Source: an uncultured Eubacterium sp. (GTDB lineage Bacteria; Bacillota; Clostridia; Lachnospirales; Lachnospiraceae). Taken from it: DNA of 47,524 nucleotides. Location: NCBI GenBank assembly GCA_948579355.1, contig CAPAOV010000021.1:1-47524 (forward strand), written 5' to 3'. The position numbers and the translations under genes were made by a program. Under the pieces are notes generated by a model. The model worked only from the letters and a program-made list of their open reading frames with translations, was not told where the DNA came from and did no database searches. How positions within the stretch are numbered: the stretch's first letter is position 1; each line of letters begins with the position of its first letter. Of the stretch, positions 1 to 9,908 are shown piece after piece.

Positions 1-2322
1 GATGGTTACGGTTTTCTTGGTCTGCTGTCCGAGGCTGTTGTAGGTGTAATCATTCCGGATGGCTTCTTTTTCCCCATCCGTACTGTAGGAAGGGTAGACT
101 TTCCCCTGGGTTTCATTTCCCTGGTCATCATACTGGAAATCCGTTTTGGAGATGGTTTTGTAGGCCCCGCCGTTTACGCTTCTCTGTTCGGAAATGCTGG
201 CATAGTCAATGCCATTCGCGGCCACCGTGCTTACCATCTTATGTCTGGTGGCTGCTGATGTATAGAATTCCTCCGTCACAAGAGGACATACCATGGCAGC
301 GTCCCCTGCTGGGTATCCGTTTCCTGTTCCCTGATAAGTATAGGTCGTCGTATACAGATGTTCTTTTCCCCTGTTCTTTGCCAGATAGGCTTTGTTTTCT
401 TTTTCCGTGAGTACGTTGCGGTAGTTGTCATAGGTATACCCCTGTTTTGTGGTGGCTGCTTTGTCCCCCGTCTTTCCAAAAGACTTGTCTGTTTCCAGCA
501 CCACAAGAGAACCCTTTTCATTTTTATCATAGCGGTAAAGGGTTTCTTCTTTTTCTTTTCCATAGTTAATCTCATCGGTAAGAAGTTTATTTTCATTATA
601 TAGGTAAAGCGTGACGTCCTTTTTTGTATCCTTTTTTAACCGCATTGTCTCTGGATTGATTTTGGATTTTTTATAGGTGTAGTCATAATACTTCCCATTT
701 GTTTTGTATTTGTTCGGGTTAAAGGTACTGACTACGGTTACTGTCCGGAGGCCGCTGTTACCGTACTGCCATGCTTCATAGATGGTTCCTGCGCTGCCGT
801 CTTCTTTGTCTTCCCGTTCACGGAAGTCGTCATAACTGCGCAGGCCGCCGCTTCCTTTTTTCTGGAAGTAATCATACTTTATTCCATTTGATTTCTTTCC
901 TGTTTTGATATCTTTTTCATATTCCCTGGTGACATAGAACTGTTCTGTCACCACATCCCTTTTCTGCCCGGTTCCTGCTTCTTTGGAGCCGCGCAGGGAA
1001 CCGGCGCGGTACTCATAGTGGGTTTCGCTGCCGTCGGCGGTGATTTTATTCAGAAGATAACTCTGGTTGGTGGAAACCCGCTGGGAGGCTACCCCTGCGC
1101 CGGAGGTATTCACCAGCCTCTCTACGGTTTTGTAACCATACTTTTCTTTGCTGCCGTCGACCGTTGCACTGGTAAGAACCACTCCATGCAGCCGGTCGCC
1201 ATAATGGGGTGTATAAGATTTTTCTTCGGTTTCATAGGTAACTGTTTTCTGGCTTACGCCACCAGCGGCGGCTTTCCCCTGAACGGTTACCGATGAAAGA
1301 GTCTTTTCCCCGTCGTCTTCTTTATAATGGAATACAATTTCCCGTCCGACGGAATCGGTGATTTTACTGAAGTATATTTCATCCGTGTATGTATAAGTAA
1401 TCTTGTTGCCGTGGGCATCTTTCTGCAGTACAATGACTCCGTTTTCGTTAAAATAGGTGCGGAGGCCGGTTTTGTCACGGAGAAGATATTTGCAGGCAAT
1501 ACCGTCTACGGTCTTATCCCAGTCTTCCAGTTTGATATCCTCATAGCCATAGCCTTCCAGTCCCTTGATGGAATAACTTTTACTGGCATTGTCTGTCTCT
1601 GTCTCGATATTCATCACTCCGGCACTGCCGTAGTGCAGATATCTGGGTTCTTTCCCCCAGCCTTCTTTCTCTGTCAGTGTGACCGTCTCAATCCATGGGA
1701 AGTCGTAGCGCCAGCCGCTTGCCAGCCCGTATACGTTATGCCTTTCGTTGCTGACAATCTTGGTCCTCTGGGTTTTTTCTTCATAGTCCGGTTCCCCGTC
1801 AAAGGACACTCCTCTTCTCCCCTCCCCCTTTTCATATGTGGCTAACAGGTTTTTCAGGGCTTTTTTGTGGTTTTTCCAAACGGCCGCATTTACTATGATA
1901 CGCCTCTGCGAACCATCTGCCGCTGTGTAATTGACCCAGATGGTGTCTACCTCCAGTTTCTGGGTATATTCCACGGTGGCATGGCCTAAGTTGGCTTCAT
2001 TGCTGTCATAGTATCGGTTGAGTTCAAAATCCATGCCGCCTGTCCCATCCAGTGACAGGTCATTGCGGGAAAGCATCAGGTGGCCGGTGGCAGTGTCTAC
2101 ACCATCGATTTCCTCGGCTTCCAGAGGGGAGCCGGCCAGATAGTTTTCGTAGACGCTGCGGAAGGTGTCGCCGTAGGCGGCTTCAATGGCAGTGCTGTAC
2201 ACCTCACCAAAGGTGGGGTTCTCACCTGCCGCATGGCTGGCGATATGACCGGTATATAAAACTGTACCACACAAAAAGGCGGCAGCCGTCACTCCATATA
2301 TCATTGATTTCCATTTTCCCAT
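1..2322 (-). CDS. Secreted YD/RHS-repeat protein, N-terminal part (runs off the left edge)
   Basis: The frame is open for all 774 codons from the ATG at 2322 to base 1, with no stop, so the gene is intact here and only cut by the window. A good ribosome binding site (GAAAGAGGGG) precedes the start. Residues 1-31 form a Sec signal peptide (KWK, a hydrophobic stretch, then ASHA). Next comes a DUF6531-like segment near residue 75 with the pattern D-ATGHL-DLSLDGT-DFELNRYYDS, typical of the N-terminal shell of RHS/wall-associated proteins. Many tyrosine-rich YD-type strands follow (YTYTDEIYFSKITDSVGREI, YRYDKNEKG, FQYDDQGNE). In the family such shells enclose a C-terminal toxin or adhesin domain, which lies outside the window. 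The gene lies downstream of the ABC exporter operon on the same strand, and no clear terminator separates them. The role as toxin or adhesin is inference. Confidence 0.82.
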   Translation of the reverse strand, partial: MGKWKSMIYGVTAAAFLCGTVLYTGHIASHAAGENPTFGEVYSTAIEAAYGDTFRSVYENYLAGSPLEAEEIDGVDTATGHLMLSRNDLSLDGTGGMDFELNRYYDSNEANLGHATVEYTQKLEVDTIWVNYTAADGSQRRIIVNAAVWKNHKKALKNLLATYEKGEGRRGVSFDGEPDYEEKTQRTKIVSNERHNVYGLASGWRYDFPWIETVTLTEKEGWGKEPRYLHYGSAGVMNIETETDNASKSYSIKGLEGYGYEDIKLEDWDKTVDGIACKYLLRDKTGLRTYFNENGVIVLQKDAHGNKITYTYTDEIYFSKITDSVGREIVFHYKEDDGEKTLSSVTVQGKAAAGGVSQKTVTYETEEKSYTPHYGDRLHGVVLTSATVDGSKEKYGYKTVERLVNTSGAGVASQRVSTNQSYLLNKITADGSETHYEYRAGSLRGSKEAGTGQKRDVVTEQFYVTREYEKDIKTGKKSNGIKYDYFQKKGSGGLRSYDDFREREDKEDGSAGTIYEAWQYGNSGLRTVTVVSTFNPNKYKTNGKYYDYTYKKSKINPETMRLKKDTKKDVTLYLYNENKLLTDEINYGKEKEETLYRYDKNEKGSLVVLETDKSFGKTGDKAATTKQGYTYDNYRNVLTEKENKAYLAKNRGKEHLYTTTYTYQGTGNGYPAGDAAMVCPLVTEEFYTSAATRHKMVSTVAANGIDYASISEQRSVNGGAYKTISKTDFQYDDQGNETQGKVYPSYSTDGEKEAIRNDYTYNSLGQQTKKTVTI

Positions 2323-2361
2323 AACTAATGCCCCTCTTTCGTAACTTGTTTATTTCCTATT

Positions 2362-2388
2362 ATTATATAGTACATAAACATTTATCAA
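2362..2388 (-). promoter_or_regulatory. Possible promoter of the RHS-repeat gene
   Basis: On the minus strand a TATAAT (2362-2367) lies 15 bp from a TTGATA (2383-2388). The spacer is short, or the -10 may be the overlapping TAATAA with a 17-bp spacer. It sits 40 bp upstream of the ATG. The rest of the gap 2323-2497 holds nothing else I recognise, including no convincing terminator for the exporter genes. Confidence 0.4.
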
Positions 2389-2497
2389 AAAGGGGCTTTT
2401 GCGATAGTTATATATATTTTTGTGGTGCAATCTCCTGCCTGCGCTATACTGGGAGTTACCTGACCTGACGATGGCATATTGAACTGCCGGAGTCTAT

Positions 2498-4336
2498 CTA
2501 CTCATAATACTGTGCTTGTGCGTTCCACATCTGATAATAAAGTCCGTCTGTATTCTCCATCAGTTTATCATGGCTTCCCTGTTGGACGATTCTGCCCTTG
2601 TCAAATACAAGAATCTGGTTACAGAATCGGCAGCTTGACATACGGTGAGAAATATAAATCGCCGTCTTTTCTCCGACCAGCCTGTCAAAACTTCGGTAGA
2701 TTTCATACTCGGATTGCGGGTCCAGCGCTGACGTCGGTTCATCTAAAATAACGAGCGGCGAATCTTTGTATAAGGCGCGGGCAATAGCAATCTTCTGCGC
2801 CTCACCGCCGGAAATTTCGACGCCGTCCCTCTCGAGCTTATAAAGACTTGTATGAATATCTTTCTTCAATGTACCAAGCCGCTCAGTAAATCCTGCCTTT
2901 TGCAGACAGCTCCTCACTTTCTTTTCATCAAACTCTTTCGAAACGGCTACATTTTCTGCGATAGAAAATGTGAACAGTTTAAAATCCTGAAATACAACCG
3001 AAAACAGTTGTATATATTCACTATAATTATATTGCCTGATATCAACACCGTTTAATAAAATCTGTCCCTCTGTCGGGTCGTACAGACGGCACAAAAGTTT
3101 GATAAACGTCGTCTTTCCTGCGCCGTTTGGCCCGACAAGCGACATCTTCTTTCCAACTTTAACTTTCATGGAAATATGTTCGAGCACCGGTTCCACACTA
3201 TTCGGGTAAGAAAAGGAAACATCGCAAAACTCAAATTCATATTCTCCGTCCTCCCGTTTTTCAATTGACAGGTTTCCGTTATACTTTTCGTTTTTAATAT
3301 CCATAAATTCCTGAAAATAAGCGAGATACTGGGCGCAAATAGAAATTTCCGTATACGTTCTGACAACGCTTCCTAACGCCGCGCTAAATTTTGTAAATGC
3401 CCCCACATATCTTGCCACGCTTCCGATACTAACCAAACCAAGTCCGGCCTTAACTCCCACATACACATAACTGGCAATCGTGTAAACCGCACTGCAGCAT
3501 TCATTTAAGAAAGAATATTTTTCCATGCGCTTTCGCATCTGACGGAAGACTTTCATTATGCTGTTGACATCCTTTTTGTATCTTTCGCTAATCGTGTCTG
3601 CAAAATCATACATGCGCACATCTTTTCCCTTTGCATAATTTGATGAATCCATAAGAAAAGACATGTAGTAGTTATAATGCCGATTTGCGTCCACATTGAT
3701 ATCAAACGTCTGCTTTTGCAGGGCTCCCATTCTTCGCTGGCTCCAACCGAGAAAAATAAGCTGTCCCACTAAAATTAGATTTAGGGCGATGCTGCCAAAA
3801 TGAGATTGAATAAATTGGAAAAACGGCGCCCCTGTGCTGGCTCCAACCGCAAAAAATACCGGAATAAACAGAATTACCGCATAAATGATATCCGCCATAA
3901 CACCAATCATATTGGCAATGCGGTCGCAAAAAACAGTGATATCCCCATTGGTATTCATTCCCTCCCTTGCCTTATGAATGCATTCGAGAGTTTCCTTTTT
4001 CTCCAAAATCTCATAATCAAGAGTGAGTCCTTTTTGAGAAATCATTTTCTGCACCTGTTCGGCCAGCAGATACTTGCGCACATTCACAAGCTTATCAATA
4101 CCCCAGCAAAACATACTTAGCACAAAACTCAAACCCATCATCCACAATGCGTATTGGAAAATCTGTTCAAACCCCTTTTTCTGAAACAGCGCGTCAATAA
4201 TAATACTGCTGCCTACAATATTTACATATGGTACTGCCGCACTCGATATTTTCATCAGAATAAGCAGCGGCAAAAAGCTGGGACACAACTTATGTACTAT
4301 TTTTAATACGAGATGAACAGCTTTTCTATTTGTCAT
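2498..4336 (-). CDS. ABC exporter half-transporter, type B, second pair (B2)
   Basis: This 612-residue protein has an N-terminal six-helix exporter domain (about residues 15-330) fused to a nucleotide-binding domain (about 360-600). All ATPase motifs are present: Walker A GPNGAGKTT, Q-loop VVFQDFKLF, signature ISGGEAQ, Walker B LVILDEPTSALDP and H-loop ISHRM. It is close in sequence to the 6172-7983 protein (shared LTLDYE-LEKKETLE, YISHRMSSCRFCNQ, KIVQQGSH). It starts 2 nt after the stop of the upstream half-transporter, with RBS AAAGGTGG, so the two are surely co-translated and probably form a heterodimer. The substrate cannot be read from the sequence; peptide or drug export is the family expectation. 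Both ATP sites look canonical, unlike the many heterodimeric exporters that have one degenerate site. Confidence 0.93.
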   Translation of the reverse strand: MTNRKAVHLVLKIVHKLCPSFLPLLILMKISSAAVPYVNIVGSSIIIDALFQKKGFEQIFQYALWMMGLSFVLSMFCWGIDKLVNVRKYLLAEQVQKMISQKGLTLDYEILEKKETLECIHKAREGMNTNGDITVFCDRIANMIGVMADIIYAVILFIPVFFAVGASTGAPFFQFIQSHFGSIALNLILVGQLIFLGWSQRRMGALQKQTFDINVDANRHYNYYMSFLMDSSNYAKGKDVRMYDFADTISERYKKDVNSIMKVFRQMRKRMEKYSFLNECCSAVYTIASYVYVGVKAGLGLVSIGSVARYVGAFTKFSAALGSVVRTYTEISICAQYLAYFQEFMDIKNEKYNGNLSIEKREDGEYEFEFCDVSFSYPNSVEPVLEHISMKVKVGKKMSLVGPNGAGKTTFIKLLCRLYDPTEGQILLNGVDIRQYNYSEYIQLFSVVFQDFKLFTFSIAENVAVSKEFDEKKVRSCLQKAGFTERLGTLKKDIHTSLYKLERDGVEISGGEAQKIAIARALYKDSPLVILDEPTSALDPQSEYEIYRSFDRLVGEKTAIYISHRMSSCRFCNQILVFDKGRIVQQGSHDKLMENTDGLYYQMWNAQAQYYE

Positions 4337-4338
4337 AA

Positions 4339-6150
4339 TTACAATCCACCTTTCTGTGCATTTTTCTCTTTCCGGTAATAATGACTCTGTATCTCAAACA
4401 TTTTTGCATACGCGCCATTTTGGGCAATGAGCTCCCCGTGAGTTCCCCGTTCTGCCACCTTGCCCTTTTCCAGAAAGAGAATCTCATCACAAAATCGGGT
4501 GCTGGCTAAGCGGTGGGAAATAAATATGGAAGTCTTTTCTTTCGTCATTTCATTATACTGCTCATAAATCCGGCTTTCCGCAATGGAATCAAGCGCGCTC
4601 GTCGGCTCATCTAAAATCAGACATTTGCCGTCTTTATAAAGCGCGCGGGCAATCAGAAGTTTCTGAAGCTCCCCGCCGGAAAAGTTGACGCCTTCACGCT
4701 CGAGCGTCTGTGTAATATATGTATCCTCTTTCTCCTCTAACGAATCAATCTGCTCCCATATCGCCGCTTTCTCGAGACATTGCCGCACCCGTTTGACATC
4801 TATCTGTTCTTCCTCTCCCCCCGCAATATTCATCGCCACGGTAAACGCCGTCATAAATCCATCCTGAAATACCGGTGAAATTAATTTTCCATATTCATCC
4901 ATATCATAATCTCTCGTGCTGATACCATTGACGAGAACATCGCCCTCTGTCGGCATATAAAATCCGCATATCAATTTGACAATCGTCGTCTTACCGGCCC
5001 CGTTATTTCCCACGAGCGCAATCTTTTCTCCGGCCTCAATGCGGAAGCTGAGATGAGACAGTATATCCTCTCCGCTCTCTTCATAGCGGAATGACACATC
5101 GCGAAATTCGATAGAAACCTCACGCGATAAATCCGGCTTTTCCCCACTTCCATGCCGGAACACATCCGCCATTTCCATGGCGTCCGTATAATATCCCATT
5201 TCCACGTTCATCTCCATTACCTGCGATAAATGAGTGACTACCTCATTCATCCACACAGAGAATCCTGCGACAACTCCAACATAAAACGTAAACTCAGCCA
5301 CGGAAATACTGCCGCCCAGCGCCATGCGGATTAGCAGCGTATACATGACAAAATCCCGAATGAAATTTCCTACCTGTTCGCCTATCGTCGGAAAGTACCA
5401 GTGCAGTTCCTGTTTGGCAATCACACGGTACATTTTACGAATCTGTTCGTCAAAAATATCGCGAAACCAGTTTTCCACATGATAAATGCGGATATCTTTT
5501 CCATAGTCAAGAGAAATTCCCTGATGTTCAAGCATGGAATTGACGCGGCCTGCCGAATAGCGCTCATCTGCCAGCTTCCGCCAATACAAAATAGCGTGCT
5601 TTTTCAGTAAAAAAGTTACAAGAGTTGTAACAGCTACAATCAGTAAAATACTCCAATGTATGGAAAACATAATTGTTCCATACGAGAGCAAACCGAATAA
5701 TCCGTAAAACATTTCAAACGAATAACGGGCAAGCCCCTCCACACCCCGAGAAGTGTTTACAACACTTTGTACTCCCCGAAACATCTTTTTTTGCTTATCC
5801 GCGGGCTCTATATTACAAAAATCCATCGTCAGGCACTTGCGTAGTAATCGGCCGGCAAAGGCGTTCAGGCGCATGCCCATAATATCAAGACTAAAGCGGT
5901 TTTCAAGCAAAATGCTGATTCCTGCCAAAAGCATATTGACAACAAGCAGCGCGCTGATTCCCAACACATACTTTGTTAGGCCGTCCCGTGTGAGCATCGC
6001 AATCGCGATTGCCGGTATCGCACTGACAATAAGCGGCATAATAATACGAATCAGCGCATATAACGGCAACTGCCAGCAGATTTTTTTCGAATAGCGAAAC
6101 AGCTCTCTGTACACATTAGAAATATTTTTTAAAATTCCCTTTGTGTTCAT
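4339..6150 (-). CDS. ABC exporter half-transporter, type A, second pair (A2)
   Basis: A 603-residue fused membrane and ATPase protein with Walker A GNNGAGKTT, Q-loop PVFQDGFMT, signature FSGGELQ, Walker B CLILDEPTSALD and H-loop ISHRL. It pairs by sequence with the 7943-9799 protein (shared LTMDY/LTMDF, HAIAY/HAILY, KDIRIYHVENWF against KDVRIYQMKPWF, and ELHWYFPT against QLRWYFPT). RBS GAGGGGGAA lies 5 nt before the ATG. The gap to the upstream gene is 21 nt and to the downstream gene 2 nt. Together with the next gene it forms the second of two heterodimer-like pairs, apparently produced by an old tandem duplication. Confidence 0.93.
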   Translation of the reverse strand: MNTKGILKNISNVYRELFRYSKKICWQLPLYALIRIIMPLIVSAIPAIAIAMLTRDGLTKYVLGISALLVVNMLLAGISILLENRFSLDIMGMRLNAFAGRLLRKCLTMDFCNIEPADKQKKMFRGVQSVVNTSRGVEGLARYSFEMFYGLFGLLSYGTIMFSIHWSILLIVAVTTLVTFLLKKHAILYWRKLADERYSAGRVNSMLEHQGISLDYGKDIRIYHVENWFRDIFDEQIRKMYRVIAKQELHWYFPTIGEQVGNFIRDFVMYTLLIRMALGGSISVAEFTFYVGVVAGFSVWMNEVVTHLSQVMEMNVEMGYYTDAMEMADVFRHGSGEKPDLSREVSIEFRDVSFRYEESGEDILSHLSFRIEAGEKIALVGNNGAGKTTIVKLICGFYMPTEGDVLVNGISTRDYDMDEYGKLISPVFQDGFMTAFTVAMNIAGGEEEQIDVKRVRQCLEKAAIWEQIDSLEEKEDTYITQTLEREGVNFSGGELQKLLIARALYKDGKCLILDEPTSALDSIAESRIYEQYNEMTKEKTSIFISHRLASTRFCDEILFLEKGKVAERGTHGELIAQNGAYAKMFEIQSHYYRKEKNAQKGGL

Positions 6151-6171
6151 ATCATTCCCCCTCTTGCCTTA

Positions 6172-7983
6172 TCATTGATAATACTTTGCCTGTGCCTCCC
6201 ACAACTTTGCATACAATTCACCGGTCTGACTCATAAGCTGCTCATGGCTTCCCTGCTGGACGATTTTCCCCTTGTCAAATACAAGTATGCGGTTACAAAA
6301 ACGACAGCTTGACATGCGGTGGGAAATATAAATCGACGTCTTGCCCTGAACCATCTCGTCAAAATGTTTATAAATCTCAAACTCGGAAACCGGGTCTAAT
6401 GCCGATGTCGGTTCATCCAAAATAACAACAGCCGCATCTTTATAGAGGGCTCTTGCCAGTGCAATCTTCTGCGCCTCCCCTCCGGATATTTCAATCCCTT
6501 TTTCTTTCATCTGATAGAGATTCGCATAAATGCCATCTTTAAACTTTTTAAGCTGCTTTTCAAAACCGGCCTCAATCAAGCTGCGTTTTACTTTCTCACT
6601 ATCGTATTCTATAGAAGCCGCCACATTTTCTGCCAAAGGAAAACTAAAGAGCTGATAATCCTGAAAGACAATGGAAAAAATTTTCATATACTCCTCATAA
6701 TCATACAATTTAATATCAATCCCATTCAGTAAAATCTCTCCCTCTGTTGGGTCATACAGACGGCATAACAACTTAATAAACGTACTCTTGCCGGCGCCGT
6801 TCGGCCCCACAATAGCCATTTTCTCCCCAATGGTAAATTTCATGGAAACATGAGAGAGTACCATTTCCTTTTGATTTGGATAGTGAAAGGATACATCTTT
6901 AAATTCCAAAAGATATTCATTGTCGTCCCGCTTCTCTAACGGCAGCGTGCCCTCATATTTTTCATTTTTAATATTTAGAAAATCATAATAATAGGAAGTA
7001 TATTTTCCCTTTATCTGAAGAGCATTATAACTCTCCATCATGCTCCCGAGACTATCCGACATTCTTGTAATTGCCGCCACATACTTCATAACGTTACCTA
7101 AACTGATTAGGCGGCAGATTACTTTCAAACCGACATAAACATAAGTACTCAGGAGCAAAATGTAATTTATCACGCTTTTCCATATAATATAAGGCCGTTC
7201 CTCCTTTGCCATCCATTGTCCATTGTTTTCTATTTCTTTCGCATTTTCAACCACTCCGTTTAAAACCTTATCCTGCATATGATATAAACGGATATCTTTC
7301 CCTTTCTGATAGCGGAAGATGAGGTTAAAAAAGTATGCAAATTTACGATTCAAATCAATATTTTTTTCAAATTGCATCTGTCCTATCCGGCTCATGCGGC
7401 GCGCAAGCAGGTAACGATATACAACCGATACAATAAGAATGCACATTAAAATCAGACCGCTGTACCAACCGTTTAAAAATCCTGTCAGTCCCGAAACTTT
7501 TTCCGACGTGGGAACAAATAACGGAATGAGAACGACTATGGAAGTGATAATTGAAATGAAATACTCAATAAAGGCCGTGAGATTATAGTAAAAATTCCCT
7601 ATCCCACCTCCACTATTAATTGAATCTCCCGCTTTCTGAATCATTTCCAGCGTTTCCTTTTTTTCCAAAACCTCATAATCCAATGTCATACAGTGCTCAA
7701 CAATGGCCTGACGCATTTTGCTGATTAACTCCCTCTCCATTACCCGCAGCACATTTTCCACTCCCCACCATCCCACAATCAATAGGGCGGTACTTATAAC
7801 CATAATGAAAACAAGGCGCATAATCTCCGAAACTGCCTGTCTGCCAATTACCATATCGAGAATCATACTTCCCATAATAATTGAGACATAAAGCTGGCTC
7901 ACCGCCAAAATCTTCCCCAATACAACGAGAGGGATATATTTTTTATTTAGAGAATGTGTCATTTTCAATGATTTCCAAATCAT
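6172..7983 (-). CDS. ABC exporter half-transporter, type B, first pair (B1)
   Basis: 603 residues, with an exporter-type membrane domain followed by an ATPase domain: Walker A GPNGAGKST, Q-loop IVFQDYQLF, signature ISGGEAQ, Walker B VVILDEPTSALDP, H-loop ISHRM. I chose the start at 7983 because GGGGG lies 8 nt upstream. This makes the gene overlap the end of the preceding half-transporter by 41 nt, a sign of translational coupling. It is the counterpart of the 2498-4336 protein. Membrane location and ATP-driven efflux follow from the family; the cargo is unknown. Confidence 0.93.
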   Translation of the reverse strand: MIWKSLKMTHSLNKKYIPLVVLGKILAVSQLYVSIIMGSMILDMVIGRQAVSEIMRLVFIMVISTALLIVGWWGVENVLRVMERELISKMRQAIVEHCMTLDYEVLEKKETLEMIQKAGDSINSGGGIGNFYYNLTAFIEYFISIITSIVVLIPLFVPTSEKVSGLTGFLNGWYSGLILMCILIVSVVYRYLLARRMSRIGQMQFEKNIDLNRKFAYFFNLIFRYQKGKDIRLYHMQDKVLNGVVENAKEIENNGQWMAKEERPYIIWKSVINYILLLSTYVYVGLKVICRLISLGNVMKYVAAITRMSDSLGSMMESYNALQIKGKYTSYYYDFLNIKNEKYEGTLPLEKRDDNEYLLEFKDVSFHYPNQKEMVLSHVSMKFTIGEKMAIVGPNGAGKSTFIKLLCRLYDPTEGEILLNGIDIKLYDYEEYMKIFSIVFQDYQLFSFPLAENVAASIEYDSEKVKRSLIEAGFEKQLKKFKDGIYANLYQMKEKGIEISGGEAQKIALARALYKDAAVVILDEPTSALDPVSEFEIYKHFDEMVQGKTSIYISHRMSSCRFCNRILVFDKGKIVQQGSHEQLMSQTGELYAKLWEAQAKYYQ

Positions 7984-9799
7984 CTGCTATGCCCCCTTTC
8001 TCTTTATAGTAGTGGCTCTGAATATCAAAAATCTTCCGGTACTCTCCTCCCGCTGCCATGAGCTGCTCGTGACTTCCCTCTTCTCTTACTTGTCCATTTT
8101 CCAAAAACAGTATCTTTTCACAAAACTTTGTACTTGCCAGACGATGGGAAATAAAGATTGCCGTCTTACCCTTTGCCAGTTCACTGTACTGCTCATATAT
8201 GTGACTTTCCGCAATGGGGTCAAGGGCGGACGTCGGTTCATCCAATATGAGGAAATCTCCGTTTTTATAAATCGCCCTCGCCAAAAGCAGCTTCTGTGTC
8301 TCCCCGCCGGACAACACAATACCGTCTTTATCAAACGTTTGCGTTATATAAGTATTCTCTTTGTTGGGAAGAAACATTACTTTCTCCCACAGTTCCGCCT
8401 TTTGCAGGCTCTCCTTTAATTTCTGCGGACAATAGTGTTCTTCCTCACCTGCACACACATTCGAGGCAATGGTAAAGTGAAACGGCTCAATATCCTGAAA
8501 CAGTACACTGATACGTTTTTGGTAGTCCGTACGATTTAGCGTGGTAATATCTATGCCATCCACATAAATTTTACCGCTGCTTGGATGATACAAACCACAT
8601 AACAATTTTACTAACGTTGTCTTTCCGGCTCCATTGTTTCCGACAATCGCTATCTTTTCCCCAACTTTAATCTTCAGATTCAAGTTGTGAATCGTATCTT
8701 CATCGGCATCCTCATAGCGAAAACAGACATTTTTTAATTCTATGGAAAACCCTTTGCCGACTGGTGTTTGCAACTGACCATCCGCTTCCGGTTCCTCTTC
8801 CTCATCCATAATCACCCGATAAAAATCATGCTCCTTACTTGCCTTGCGGATAGCGGAAAAGTTTTCTGAAAAACCATAAAACCAAGAGGCAAAATCTGCA
8901 ATAACGCCAAGATAGAAAGTAAACATGGCTGGAGAAATCTCACCGGCAACCGCCTGTGAAACGAGTATAAAATATGAGAGTAAATCCCGAATGACCGCGA
9001 AGCACTGGTCCGCCAACGTTGGAAAATACCAGCGAAGCTGTATTTTACCGACGAGTGAAACTTCCCGTTTAATCAACCTTTCAAACGTCTGGTGAAACCA
9101 CGGCTTCATCTGATATATCCTTACATCTTTTCCCGCTTTTAAATCCAGTACTTCATTTTCTACATATCTCATCTGATAATAAATATCTACGTTCTCCTCC
9201 CATGACTTATTGGAATAGGCAATGGCATGGCTGCGAAGTAAGATATCAATAATACACATAACAATCATAACTATAATGATTCTCACGTCGAGCACAAGAA
9301 GCGTAATACCATAAGTAAGTAAACCGGCAGACTTTATAACTAAATTAGGCGACTCATACATGAGACGTTCCGCCCCGCTTGAATTTCCATTTATACTTTC
9401 CGACGCCTCACGAATCTTCTTCTGATGGCTGTGAGGTTCTACTTTTGCATAATCCATTGTCAAAACCCTTTTCACTAATCGGGGAATAAACCACTGCATC
9501 CGACAATTAATCCGACATAAAAAGGTATCCAAATCTAACACGTCCTTGACCGCTTTCAATATTCCCAAAAGCAGCAGAACGCCGACCATGCAAAGCAAAT
9601 AGTATTGAATGTTTCCCTCCGTAATCGCAGCGATGGCAATGGATGGAACTGCTGTCATTAATAGTGGTTCGCCCACCTGAATAACAATAAGAACCACCGT
9701 TTTCCATCTGGATATTGGATAGCAGGTAAACATTACTTTCAGCACCTGACAAATATTCTGAAAAACCGTAGTATGTTTCTTTTCTGCACTTTCTTTCAT
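7943..9799 (-). CDS. ABC exporter half-transporter, type A, first pair (A1)
   Basis: 618 residues, the first and longest of the four half-transporters. The membrane domain (about residues 30-330) is followed by an ATPase domain with Walker A GNNGAGKTT, Q-loop VLFQDIEPF, signature LSGGETQ, Walker B FLILDEPTSALDP and H-loop ISHRL. An acidic linker (DEEEEPEAD) joins the two domains. RBS GGAGAGGAATTGT precedes the ATG. The gene starts 109 nt after the histidine kinase gene and overlaps the next half-transporter by 41 nt. Its position directly behind a LytTR regulator and sensor suggests regulated export, but no precursor peptide gene is visible nearby. Confidence 0.93.
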   Translation of the reverse strand: MKESAEKKHTTVFQNICQVLKVMFTCYPISRWKTVVLIVIQVGEPLLMTAVPSIAIAAITEGNIQYYLLCMVGVLLLLGILKAVKDVLDLDTFLCRINCRMQWFIPRLVKRVLTMDYAKVEPHSHQKKIREASESINGNSSGAERLMYESPNLVIKSAGLLTYGITLLVLDVRIIIVMIVMCIIDILLRSHAIAYSNKSWEENVDIYYQMRYVENEVLDLKAGKDVRIYQMKPWFHQTFERLIKREVSLVGKIQLRWYFPTLADQCFAVIRDLLSYFILVSQAVAGEISPAMFTFYLGVIADFASWFYGFSENFSAIRKASKEHDFYRVIMDEEEEPEADGQLQTPVGKGFSIELKNVCFRYEDADEDTIHNLNLKIKVGEKIAIVGNNGAGKTTLVKLLCGLYHPSSGKIYVDGIDITTLNRTDYQKRISVLFQDIEPFHFTIASNVCAGEEEHYCPQKLKESLQKAELWEKVMFLPNKENTYITQTFDKDGIVLSGGETQKLLLARAIYKNGDFLILDEPTSALDPIAESHIYEQYSELAKGKTAIFISHRLASTKFCEKILFLENGQVREEGSHEQLMAAGGEYRKIFDIQSHYYKEKGGIADDLEIIENDTFSK

Positions 9800-9908
9800 A
9801 CAATTCCTCTCCTATACAGAATGATTGTTGTTTTGAAGTATATCAGATAAAAAGAAATAAGAATCGTAGACGTACACGAAAAGACAAAATCCAGACACAA
9901 AATGCTTC
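9800..9908 (-). promoter_or_regulatory. Regulatory gap upstream of the exporter operon
   Basis: The 109-bp gap holds no ORF of useful length. On the minus strand a TATACT-type -10 occurs (GATATACTTC, about 9838-9847) without a recognisable -35 at 17 bp. That is what one expects of an activator-dependent promoter. A short repeated element (GTACG / CTACG) lies upstream of it near 9867-9880 and could be a LytTR-protein site. The assignment is tentative. Confidence 0.3.

Noticed and set aside
1018..1845. Plus-strand ORFs of 92 and 172 codons over the RHS gene
   Set aside because: The minus strand is open through the whole stretch with a clear YD-repeat protein, so these are shadows without ribosome binding sites.
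9507..9803. 98-codon minus-strand ORF at the start of the exporter operon
   Set aside because: It overlaps the 5' end of the A1 half-transporter in another frame. The exporter frame has the better RBS and conserved domains.
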